Shown: piece by piece, positions 46,901-59,125 of the stretch
Layout: each line of letters starts with the position of its first letter
How positions within the stretch are numbered: position 1 is the first letter of the stretch
Source: Rhizomys pruinosus
Taxonomy: Eukaryota; Chordata; Mammalia; Rodentia; Spalacidae
Direction of reading: 5' to 3'
NCBI GenBank assembly: GCA_009823505.1
Contig: VZQC01011939.1
Location: 704,196-768,195, forward strand
DNA: 64,000 bases
Made by a program: the position numbers and the translations under genes
Notes under the pieces: model-generated
What the model was told of the DNA's origin: nothing
What the model saw: the letters and a program-made list of their open reading frames with translations, nothing else
The model's database searches: none

Positions 46901-49900
46901 CTCTCCCCCGCTACCCCCTGTCGCCCCCCCGCTACCCCCGTCCCCCCTGTACCCCGTCCCCCCACACCCATCCCCCCCTAGCTACCCCCCTGTCCCCCCC
47001 TGGCTACCCCCCGCCCCCCCTCTTACCCCTGTCTTCCCCCGCTTACCCCATCCCCCCCCGCAACTATCCCGGCCCCCTCACCCGGCTATCCCTCGTCCCC
47101 CCCGCTACCCCGTCCCCTGCTACCCCGTCCCCCACCCCTCCCCTCCCCGCTACCCCCCCACCCCCGCTACCCCCGCCCCCCACCCCTCCCCTCGCTACCT
47201 CCTGTCCCCCCGCTACCCCCATTCCCCCTCTTGGCTACCCCCTTACCCCCGCTACCCCTGTGTCCCCCCCCCGCTACCCCCTGTCCCCCCCTCCAACTCC
47301 TTTGGGAAACTCTTGCCTGGTCCTGTGTCCTGTGTCCCTGTCAGCTGTTCCTGTCAAGGTCCTGTCTCGTGTTGACCGTGTGAACTTGGCTATGCCTCCC
47401 CAACTTCTAGAAGTCCCTTAGCTAAGAGAGCCATCGTGTCCCATCATGTCCTATTCTGTCCCCCACACCAGGGCTGTGGCCTTTGGGAGCCAGGTGACCT
47501 GTGGTCACAGAGCATGGGGCCTTACTGTCATCCGTGGAGGACCGTCTGTTCTTTCCCCTAAGTTCAGCCCCAGAACAGCGGTTCTCAAGTGCCTGGGTTT
47601 TCATGTACAGGGTGGGTGGCCAGGCAGGCCTTCGGCTTTGCCCGTGCTCGGCAAGTGCACTCGACCACTAAGCTACGTCCCTGTCCCCAGCACGTTGCTT
47701 TCTGACTGGGAGTGTTTCCTTGTCAGAATGGGACCTCTGCCCTGGTAAAGCCAGCCTCAGGAGGGTAAAAGTCTGCCAGCCATCCCCAGCTATCCTCCCA
47801 GCAAAGTGGGGGGCGGGGCTGTGACCCCCGTGTTGTCTCTCATACAGACACGCCCTCCTGTTGGCAGCCTGGGTAGGACCCTGCAAGCAAACCTCAAAAA
47901 CATGGAACGGTTCTAACCAAACCATTCACCATCGTTCTGAGCCTGTGCTAGGTCGTAGCTGAAGTGTGCCAACTTTTAAGTTTGTCCTTAACCTTTCATC
48001 CAATGTTGGACCCTCAGGCCCTGGTTCTGCCGCAGGGGTCTTGCTTTCCGGAAGCAGTATATTTGCCCATTGCACATGCTTGTGTCATTCTAACCCACCT
48101 GTTTCCTCCTTGGTTTGTTTCCCTCCATCTCCTGTGGCTCTCCAGACTATAAGACTGGTTTCGGAGGCAAATTTGGTGTTCAGTCCGAGAGGCAGGACTC
48201 CTCAGCCGTGGGGTTTGATTACAAGGAGAGACTGGCCAAGCACGAGTCCCAGCAAGGCACAGATGCCCGCCTACTGCCCTGCCCTGCCCTGTCGTGCCCT
48301 GCCCTGAGCCACTCACAGCACAGGCTTCAGAGGTCACCAACCCCAGGGGTGCCCTCGTCCCATTCCATGTTGTTCTCAGGCAGCTGGGCCCCTTTACTTC
48401 CCTCATTCTTTTGTGTCGGGGTTGGGCAGTTTGCAATCCAGGTCACTGTCGGCCACCTCTGGCCCCCAAGTAGTACTGTGTGCAGGCTGCTTGCTGCCGG
48501 CCCCGCCTGGTCTCATGGTGGTACATTTGCCCCAGCCCTGGTGTTAGTTAGCCAGAGGCTAGGGGGCAGGGGAAAAACCAGGCCTGTTCCGTGTGGTCTT
48601 TGTCTTTTGTGGTGTTTTTTGGCCAAGGGCGGAGGGTTTTGTTTGTTTGTTTTTTATGACTCCATCCCTGTATGGACTCTGCACAGAGCCATACTGTTTG
48701 CACACAGCTTGCACATGGCTAGTGTGAGAGTTGAAGGCAGCCCTGGGCCTCAGGAGCTGCTGCAGTGTCTCGTCTCCTGGAAACTGTGTAGACCTGGGGC
48801 CGCCCTCAGGCCTGGGGTGGACACATGGGGTTTGCCCAGCAGACTGCAGGGAGGGGGCTCTTGGTTCCCCAAGACATAAGGCTGCATGATGTCACTCTCA
48901 TGTGGGCGTGCATGGCTACAACAGACACATTCGATTGGTGGGTTTTAGACATGGAGTCTTTTTTTTTTCTTTTTTTAAAAAGCAAGAGAACAAACTGCGA
49001 CGGGGCCTCTATTTAGTGCTCGTAGCACAGGTGCCCAGGAGGCAGCAGAGACTAAGGCCCTGGCGGCTGTGAAGACTGTGCTGTACAAGTGGCCCACTGC
49101 AAAGGCCTGTCCTGTGCCCTCCCCCCTCAGCTTCTGTCCTGCTAGCCTGCTGCCCCTACCCTCCCCTTCTTCCCTCCCCTCCCTCCTGGTTCGCATCTGA
49201 ATGCCGGAAGCATGCCCAGACCTCTCCTGCACCCTGCCTGCACTGAGCACTGTGGCTAGACAGCTGGCCTTGCCAGGAGAGCCTGTGCTCTCCACTTCTG
49301 TGTCCCTCTACCGTTGTGGGCTTTCCTGTGCTTTGTGGACCCTCGTGGGCTTTCCTGCACTTTGTGTACCCCTGTGGGCTTTCCTGCACTTTGTGTACCC
49401 CTGTGGGCTTTCCTGCGTTTTGTGGACCCTCATGGGCTTTCCTGCGCTTTGTGGACCCTCATGGGCTGTCCTGCGCTTTGTGGACCCTCATGGGCTGTCC
49501 TGCGCTTTGTGGACCCCGGTGGGCTTTCCTGCGCTTTGTGGACCCTCGTGGGCTGTCCTGCGCTTTGTGGACCCCCGTGCATGCACCTGCTGCTCAGCCC
49601 ATCCTCAGCCTCCCGGTAAATCTTGACTCTGCCGTCTTTCAGACTACTCCAAAGGATTCGGTGGGAAGTTCGGGGTCCAGAAGGACCGGATGGACAAGGT
49701 GAGGGCGGGGAGCTGCTGGTCCTGTGAGAGTCACTGTGCAGGGCCACGGCTATCCTCCATGGGCCCATGCCTCACCGCACTGGAGCTCTCTCTGGTGACA
49801 TCAGGCATGAGCCACTCAGAGATAGGTGTGGGAGAGATGGTTTAGTGGTTACGAGCACTGGCTGCTCTTGCAGAGGACCCAGGTTCAGGTCTCTTAACAC

Positions 49901-52900
49901 ACCTGGTGGCCAACAGGTGTCTGTAACTCCAGTTCCAGGGGATCTGACGCCCTTTTCTTTCTTTCCAGACCGCAGGCACACTTATATGTGTGCAGGCAAA
50001 GCAGTCATACACTTAAATAAAATATTTAAAAAAAAAAAAAAAAAGAAAAAGAAAGAGAATCTGGGTGTGGTGGAACATGCCTGTAATCCCCACACTGGGA
50101 AGGCAGGCAGATCCCTGTGAGTTGAAGGCCAGCCTGGTCTACATAATGGATTCCAGACCAACTGGGGCCACAGGGAGACCCTGTTTCAAAAAGACCAAAA
50201 TTGAGGAGGGGGAAGAAGGAAGGGGAAACGAGAGAAAAATGTGGAAACGAGAGAAAAATGTGGATCAGACGTGGCCTTAGGTATTTGTATTGGGGTGGTA
50301 TTATTGAGCAGGGACCCATGTGGGATTTGTAGCAGAGCAGGGGTGGGGGTGACTCCCAGGGTGCTGGGGGAGGTTCTGGATGACGGTAGGCAGTGGGGGG
50401 CTCGCTGAGCTGGAGATGAGGTTAAGGCTCAGGAGGCTAGAGTGGCATGTGCTGGCCAGGGAGGGGCTAGAGCCTACAGTGTGCTGAGGGGCGCCCAGGG
50501 CTGCACTTGTGGGTGACAAGGGTGAGATGGCAGGGGACCCGGTGTCTGGGTTGCTGGAGGTCCTGAGACTGAACGGGGAAGGAGATCACAGTCTGAGGCA
50601 GGCATTGAGGAAGTGTCATCTGCTGTGTCTTGTGGTTGGTGGCAATGGTGTTGACAGTGACCGCAGACCTCATACACCCCAAGTCAGGAAGTGTGAGGTT
50701 TGAATTGCTTCTTCTGCCTCTGCGAGTGAGGTGAGGCGATTCCCTTGGTCTGTTGTGCAGTGGGGGAAAGTGACGGTCCTACCAGGGGCTGTGGGGTAAG
50801 GACGGGGCCTGGGCTGTGTCTCGAGCCTGTCCACAGAGCGAGGTGGACCATTGAAGATTTGACTTGTCCCTGTGGTGATTGGGGTGAATTGACTATGCTG
50901 TCGGCTGAGGCACCAGCCTGTTCTAGCCTGGGGAAGAAATGTGTTCCTCCAGGGTGGCCATGGACAGGTATGAGCTGCCCAAGGACAGGAGTGGCTTCCC
51001 TGAGGCCTGGAGCCAGCTGGATGGTGGGAGGACGATGGAGTGAGGGTTGGACTCAGGGGAAGGAGATGAGACGGAAGGAGAAGGGTCTGAGGATGGGAGG
51101 TCCGGGAAGGCAGAGGTTGAGAGAAGCCAGTCAGGAAGCTGGGCCGGGGCTGGGTGTGGCTGGGTGGACACCGCTTGCCCTGGGTCTCATCCCTAGCACT
51201 GCCCCTTACCCACAGCAAAAAGATTGTCAGTGTGGATGTTATGAGGACGGAAGGCACCCGTGAACCCAAGCAGAGTTGCTGGGGGGGGGGCGAGAGCAGC
51301 CAGAGCCCGGCAGGCGCCTCCTGGACAGCTGGGCGGAGATTGTTCTGGAAAACCAGGTTGGGGTTGGGTTTAGGGCCGCACATCTGGGAAAGAGGAAAAG
51401 AGCTGGTGAGGGGGCTAAGGTGGGCACAGGCCTGGTCGGGGTCTCATCTGGAAGTGGCAGTGCGAGGGCAGCGTCTCCAGTGGCTCAGGGCTTCCCTGTG
51501 GGACTGGAAAGGCACGGGGCCAGCGAGGAGGGTCGAGCTGAGCACTGTCCCACAGGAGTGACCGTGGTGGGGGTGGAGTGGGAGTCCTGGGGCGCCTTTG
51601 GCGGGCCCTGGGTGTTCATAAGAAGTCTTGTGTAATGAGGCAGCTGGGAACTATCAGCAGCTTCCAGAGCCCTGATAATCTGTGCCTGGGTCAGCCCTGG
51701 GTTCCAAGATCCCTGCCAGTGGCGGGAGGTAGTGAGCACCTACAGAAGGTAGCCAGCGCCTGCAGGAGGTAGCCAGCGCCTGCAGGAGGTAGCCAGCGCC
51801 TGCAGAAGTTGGCCAGCGCCTGCAGGAGGGCAGAGTGGAGTGCCCGCCAGGTGGCGCAGTGTCCCACAGAGACTCGCAGTGGTTTGTGCCCTGCGATGAA
51901 AATCATGGGGGACCCAGGCCCAGTGGATCTGCACGTGTGGGTGGGGTGATGACCCCAGGCTGGTGGGGTCTTTTGGATCCTCAGGCTTATTAAGTGGCAG
52001 CTATCCTGGACACAAAGGAGCCAGAGCAGGACACCCTAATCTCTTTCCTTTCTCCGCAGAATGCGTCCACCTTTGAAGATGTGGCCCAAGTGACCTCTGC
52101 CTACCAGAAGACTGTCCCTGTAGAGGCTGGTGAGTCCTGGCTCTCTGGAAGCACCTCATGGTTGCTGAGGGGGCATCAGTAGAAGTGTGGGGACTGGTAT
52201 GTGGTGGCTTCAGAGTGGAGTCTGTGTTACAAGTGTTTCCCAACACAGAGATGGGTTGGCTGTATGTCTCCAAGGGTCCCCAAACTGCTGGTGACCAGGT
52301 TCTGGGAGCAGCCCACACATGTCCCCTGTGCCCTCCACCTTCACTGGCCCTGACCACAGCAGGAAGAGGTGCTGTGAGGCCTGTGAGGGAGGGAAAGCAG
52401 AGGCCTTTCTGCCTTCTTACGGCCCTTGACCAGGCTGCCCCGAAACATCCGTCCCCTCAGGTGCCCGCTGCAGAGACACTTCCAAAATGTCTCTTCTTGT
52501 GGAAATGGCAGTGGCATAGAAACCACAGAGCACAGGAGGCAGTGAGACACTGGATCAGTTCCCCGGCGTCTTGGCGCTCCTGGAAATCACTGAAGGCCCT
52601 TAGCAAAGGCTGCCATGTGTGTTTATCTTCATAACAAAGAGAGGGGTCTGGGCCTGTTGGCGCACACCTGTAATCTCAGGGTTTGGGAGACCGAAGCAAG
52701 GAGGCTTGCTAGGAGTTCAAGGCTAGTTTGGGTGACCTAGTGAGTCCCAGACCAGCTTGGGCTATAGCGTGAGACTGTCTCAAAGAAAACCCCCAAATGG
52801 AGTGGGGGTGTGTGTAAATGAATTGATTTCAAAATGAAAAAATCATGCCGTGCTTATGGAGCCTCATAATTACGGAAATTAGCCTCGGTCAGCACACACG

Positions 52901-54380
52901 GGTGAGCAGTTGGCATAGTTTTACAGTGCTGTCACTCATTACTGGACAGTGGACTTCTGCAGGCTCCGCCTTCACAAGACAGCAGGAATGGACACGGGGG
53001 CCATGGTTGGGGGCCGGGAATGGACACGAGGATCAGGGGAGGGGGCATGGGAATGGACACGGGGGCCAGGGGAGGGGGCACGGGAATGGACACAGGGGCC
53101 AGGGGAGAAGGGCAGCCCAGCAGGAGCACTGTGGCTTCCCCAGGACTGTGGTTTTCTCTGTACCTCCCCTTGAGGTTACACAGGCTGTGGTTTCCTTGGA
53201 GCACTTCCAGAAGTGTGATTTGAACTTGAGGATTCCCAGGTTGGGCTGTTTCCTAGCCACAGCCTTCTCTGGGAGTCATATCTGTTATCATCTCATCCAG
53301 CCTCTGAGTGACAGCTCACTTTCACAGTATCAGTTATGAATTTCCTATAACTCTGGTTTTTCATTGTTATTGTTGTTGTTTGTTTGTGTTTGCTTTTTTA
53401 ATTTGTCTTTAGACAGGGTTTCACTATGTAACCTAAGCTGGCCTTGAACTCACTGTATAGCCCAGGCTGGCCCAGAACTTAAAGCAATCCTGCACCCACA
53501 TCCTAAGCACTAGAACCACAGGTGTGTGTGTTATACCTAGCCAGTCTGTGAATCTTGCTTGAAAGCTTAACTTTTCACATTGGCATCTAAAAGACATGTA
53601 TTTTCTTTCTTTTTTTATTTTTTGGGAAATGAGCTCTCCCTGTAGCTCTAACAGGCCTGAAACTCCTTACATAGAGTTTCAGGCTGGCCTTGAACTCACC
53701 AGAGATTGCCTGCCTCTGCCTCTCCAGTGCTAGGATTAAAGGTGTGTGCCATGACGGCTGGGACTGGGACGACCAGATGGCCACCACACTTGGCTCAGCC
53801 ATACACTTTCTTTACAGAGGAGGCTCAGTGGTTTGCTTTGGAAGAAACCCCTGCCAGGCCCAGATCCACCTCCTCCTGTGTCTGGGAAAATTATGTTCCG
53901 TGAACAAATACTTACAGTAGTGTAGAGAGCCTGCCTGTGTACACTATGGGGCTGGAGAGATGGCTTGGCAGATAAAAGCACTGACTGCTCTTGCGGATGA
54001 CCCAGGTTTGATTCCCGGCACCTGCATGATGGCTGGCAACTGTCCATAACTCCAGTTCCATGGCATCCAACACCCTTTTCGGGTCTTTGTAGACATTGCA
54101 TGACATGAGTGCACTTACATACATGCAGGCATAAAACACACACACAAAAAAGTATGCCAAAGCCAGGCATGGTGGTACACGCCTTTAATCCTAGCACTCG
54201 GGAGGCAGAGACAGGTGGATCTTTGTGAGTTCAAGGCCAGCCTGGTCTACATAGTGAGTTCCAGGACAGCTGGGGCTACAGGGAGACCCTGTCTTGATAA
54301 AGACAAAAAAAGAGTATTTGCTTAAGTTTTGCCTTCAATAATGATTCAATTAATTTTAAAGTTAATTTATTTTATGAGTA

Positions 54381-54417
<37 letters not shown>

Positions 54418-57400
54418 ATGCCNTCATACACTTAAATAAAATATTTAAAAAAAAAAAAAAAAAGGAAAAGACAGAAAGCAGATTCTGGCGTGTCGGTTAT
54501 GGAACAGGCCTGTAATCCCACACTGGGAAGGCAGGCAGATCCCTGTGAGTTTGAAGCCGAGCCCTGGTCACATAATGGATTCCAGAGCCAACTGGGGGCC
54601 AAGGGAGACCCCTGGTTTCAAAAAAGACCAAAATTGAGGTAGGGGGAAAGAAGGAAGGGGAAAACGATGAGAAAAATGGGGGAAACAGAGAGCAAACAAT
54701 GTGGATCAGCCACTGTGGCCGCTTTATGGTACTTTGTATTGTGGCGTGGTATTATATTGAGCAGGGAACCCATGTGGGTATTTCTAGCAGAGACAGTCGG
54801 GTGGCGGGTTGACTCCCAGGGTGCTGGGGAGGTTCTGGCATGACGGTAGGCAGTGGGGGGCTCGCTGAGCTGGAGATGAGGTTAAGGCTCAGGAGGCTAG
54901 AGTGGCATGTGCTGGCCAGGGAGGGGCTAGAGCCTACAGTGTGCTGAGGGGCGCCCAGGGCTGCACTTGTGGGTGACAAGGGTGAGATGGCAGGGGACCC
55001 GGTGTCTGGGTTGCTGGAGGTCCTGAGACTGAACGGGGAAGGAGATCACAGTCTGAGGCAGGCATTGAGGAAGTGTCATCTGCTGTGTCTTGTGGTTGGT
55101 GGCAATGGTGTTGACAGTGACCGCAGACCTCATACACCCCAAGTCAGGAAGTGTGAGGTTTGAATTGCTTCTTCTGCCTCTGCGAGTGAGGTGAGGCGAT
55201 TCCCTTGGTCTGTTGTGCAGTGGGGGAAAGTGACGGTCCTACCAGGGGCTGTGGGGTAAGGACGGGGCCTGGGCTGTGTCTCGAGCCTGTCCACAGAGCG
55301 AGGTGGACCATTGAAGATTTGACTTGTCCCTGTGGTGATTGGGGTGAATTGACTATGCTGTCGGCTGAGGCACCAGCCTGTTCTAGCCTGGGGAAGAAAT
55401 GTGTTCCTCCAGGGTGGCCATGGACAGGTATGAGCTGCCCAAGGACAGGAGTGGCTTCCCTGAGGCCTGGAGCCAGCTGGATGGTGGGAGGACGAATGGA
55501 GGAGGGTTGAGCCAGGGGAAGGAGATGAATCGGAAGGAGAAGGGTCTGAGGATGGGAGGTCCTGGAAGGCAGACGGTTGAGAGAAGCTCAAGTCAGGAAG
55601 CTGGGCCGGGCTGGGTGTGGCTGGGTGGACACCGGCTGGCCCTGGTCATCCCTAGCAAGCACTGCCCCTTACCCACAGCAAAAAGATTGTCCTCAGTGTG
55701 GATGTATGAGGACGGAAGGCACCCGTGAACCCAAGCAGAGTTTGCTGGGGGGGGGGGGGCGAGACAGCCAGAAGTCCCGGCAGGCCGCCTCCTGGACAGC
55801 TGGGCGGAGATTGTTCTGGAAAACCAGGTTGGGGTTGGGTTTAGGGCCGCACATCTGGGAAAGAGGAAAAGAGCTGGTGAGGGGGCTAAGGTGGGCACAG
55901 GCCTGGTCGGGGTCTCATCTGGAAGTGGCAGTGCGAGGGCAGCGTCTCCAGTGGCTCAGGGCTTCCCTGATGGGAACTGGAAAGGCACGGGGCCAGTCGA
56001 GGAGGGCGAGCGTGAGCACTGTCCCACAGGAGGTGACCGTAGGTGGGGCTGTGGATGTGGGCAGTCCTGGGGCGCCTTTGGCGGGCCCTGGGTGTATTGT
56101 CATAAAGAATCTTGTGTAATGAGGGCAGCTGGGAACTATTCGAGCACTTCCGAGAGCCCTATAATCTGGTGACCTGGGTCAGCCCTTGAGGTTCCAAGAT
56201 CCCCTGCCGAAGTGGCGGGAGGTAGTGAGCACTACGGAAGGTAGCCAGCGCCTGCAGGAGGTAGCTCAGCGCACTCAGAGGTAAGCCAGCGCCTGGCAAG
56301 AAGTTGGCCAGCGCACTGCAGGAGGCTGCAGAGTGAAGTGCCGCGCACACGGTGGGCGCAGTGTCCTCACAGAGACTCGCAGTGGTTGTGCCCTGCGATG
56401 TAAAACTACAATGGGGGACCAGGCCCAGTGGATCTGCACGTGTAGGGTGGGGTGATTGACCCCAGGCTGGTCGGGGTCTTTTGGATCCTCAGGCTTATTA
56501 AGTGGCAGCTATCCTGGACACAAAGGAGCCAGAGCAGGACACCCTAATCTCTTTCCTTTCTCCGCAGAATGCGTCCACCTTTGAAGATGTGGCCCAAGTG
56601 ACCTCTGCCTACCAGAAGACTGTCCCTGTAGAGGCTGGTGAGTCCTGGCTCTCTGGAAGCACCTCATGGTTGCTGAGGGGGCATCAGTAGAAGTGTGGGG
56701 ACTGGTATGTGGTGGCTTCAGAGTGGAGTCTGTGTTACAAGTGTTTCCCAACACAGAGATGGTTTGGCTGTATGTTCCTCCTAAGGGTTCCCCAAACGCT
56801 GGGACCAGTGTCTGAGACAGACATCAACCAAAAACAACATAAAAGACACACATAAGATAGCACCCTTCCCGCCACGTCTCCTGCCCTGACCACAGCAGGA
56901 AGAGGTGCTGTGAGGCCTGTGAGGGAGGGAAAGCAGAGGCCTTTCTGCCTTCTTACGGCCCTTGACCAGGCTGCCCCGAAACATCCGTCCCCTCAGGTGC
57001 CCGCTGCAGAGACACTTCCAAAATGTCTCTTCTTGTGGAAATGGCAGTGGCATAGAAACCACAGAGCACAGGAGGCAGTGAGACAAACTGGATCAAGTTC
57101 CCCGGCGTCTTGGCGCTCCTGGAAATCACTGAAGGCCCTTAGCAAAGGCTGCCATGTGTGTTTATCTTCATAACAAAGAGAGGGGTCTGGGCCTGTTGGC
57201 GCACACCCTGTAAGCATCTCAGTGTTTGGCGAGACCGAAGCAAGGAGGCCTTGCTAGGAGTTCAAGGCTTAGTTTGGGTGACCTAGTGAGTTCCCCAGAC
57301 CCAGCTTGGGCTATAAGCGTGCAGACTGTCTCAAAGAAACCCCCGCAAATGGATGAGCGGGTGTGTTAAATGACATTTGATTTCAAAATGGAGAAAAATC

Positions 57401-59094
57401 ATGCCGTGCTTATGGAGCCTCATAATTACGGGAAATTAGCCTCGGTCAGCACACACGGGTGAGCAGTTGGCATAGTTTTACAGTGCTGTCACTCATTACT
57501 GGACAGTGGACTTCTGCAGGCTCCGCCTTCACAAGACAGCAGGAATGGACACGGGGGCCATGGTTGGGGGCCGGGAATGGACACGAGGATCAGGGGAGGG
57601 GGCATGGGAATGGACACGGGGGCCAGGGGAGAGGGGGCACACGGAAAATGGACACAGGGCCAGGGAGGGGGCATGGGAATGAGAGCATGGGCCAGGGGAG
57701 GGGGCCAGGAATGGACAGTGCGGGCCAGGGGAGGGGGCACGGCAACTTGGACACGAGGGCCAGGGGAGGGGGGCACGGGATGGACAACAGGGGCCAGGGG
57801 ACGAGGGCAAGCCCAGCAGGAGCACTGTGGCTTCCCCAGGACTGTGGTTTTTCTCTGTACCTCCCCTTAGGTTACACAGGCTGTGGTTGTCCTTGGAGCA
57901 CTTCCAGAAAGTGTGGATTTGAAAGCTTGCAGTGGATTCACCAGGTTGGGCGTGTTCACTAGCCACAGCCTTCTCTGGGAGTCATATCGTTTGATCATCT
58001 CATCCGCCTCTGAGTGACAGCTCACTTTCACCAGTATCAGTTATGAATTTCCGATCATAACTCTGTTTTCATTGTATGGTTGTTGTTTGTTTGGTGCTTT
58101 GTCTTTTAAGTGTATGGGTCTTTAGACAGGGGTTTTCACTTAATGTACCTAAGCTGGCCTTGAACTCACTGTAAATACCAGGCTGGCCCAGAACTAAAGC
58201 AATCCTGCACCCACATCCTAAGCAGCTAGAACCACAGGTGTGTGTGTTATACCTAGCCCAGTCTTTTGAATCTTGCTTTGAAAGCTTAACTTTTCACATT
58301 GGCATCTCAACAACGACGTGTACTTCCTTTTCTTTTTTTTATTTTTAAATAGCCTCTCCCTGTAGCTCTAACAGGCCTGAAACTCACTTCATAGAGTTTT
58401 TCAGGCTGGCCTGCCTCACAGAGACTTGCCTGCCTCTGCCTCTCGCACGTCGCTACGGATTAAGGTCAAGCGTGATGTGCCATGACGGCTTGGGACTGGG
58501 ACACGAACCATGATGGCCACCACACTTGGCCTCAGCCATACACTTCTTTACAGCAGGTAGCTCATGGTTTGCTTTGGAGCAAACTGCCAGGCCCAGATCC
58601 ACCTCCTCCTGTGGTCTGGAGAAAATTATGTCCGTGAACAAATACTTACTCATAGGGTGTAGATGAGTCCTGACCTGTTTGTTACACGTACTTGGGGCTG
58701 GAGAGATGGCTATTGGCAGATGAAAAGAAAGTCTGACTGCTCTTGCGGTACTTACCTGACCCAAGTTTGAGTTTCCCCTAGGCCACCGCTATGATCGGGG
58801 ACGTGCAACGATAGACTCAGCTCCAGTTGCCTCAGACCACCAGCTCTTTTTCCGGGGTCTTTTTGTAGAACAGTTTGCGCATGCATGACGCTCAGCGTAC
58901 ATACATGCCCAGGCAAAAACACACACACAAAAAATAAAAAAAAAAAAACAGCAAGTCTGGACACGCCTTAATCCAGCACGGCGCGAGCAGAGACATGGGG
59001 ATTTGTGAGTTTCAACGGCAGCCTGGTCTACATCATTAGGTGAGTTCCAGGAACAGCTGGCGGCTTACACGGGAGACCCCTGTCTCGAAAAGAC

Positions 59095-59125
<31 letters not shown>

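Larger units (their letters stand above)
49699..52059 (+). other. Cttn: Intron 12
   Basis: It has a B2 (49828-50030) and a B1 (50056-50205), both +, then about 1.8 kb (50206-52059) that looks unique except for a 20-bp tandem repeat at 51735-51830. No exon is recognised. The acceptor is TTTCTCCGCAG. 50004 onward is repeated from 54424. Confidence 0.65.
52130..54422 (+). other. Cttn: Intron 13, first part, up to the gap
   Basis: 52130-52640 looks unique. A B1-like element (52645-52800), a 33-bp minisatellite (52979-53110), two B1-type elements, a B2-B1 pair (53948-54315) and a (GT)n run (54383-54417) follow, ending at the N at 54423. Confidence 0.6.

Noticed and set aside
48115..48879. 254-codon open frame over exon 11
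   Set aside because: Only the exon 11 part is cortactin; the rest is intron that happens to stay open.
50670..51383. 237-codon minus-strand open frame in intron 12
   Set aside because: Proline/serine-rich low-complexity translation of GC-rich intron; it is broken in the noisy second copy and shows no domain.
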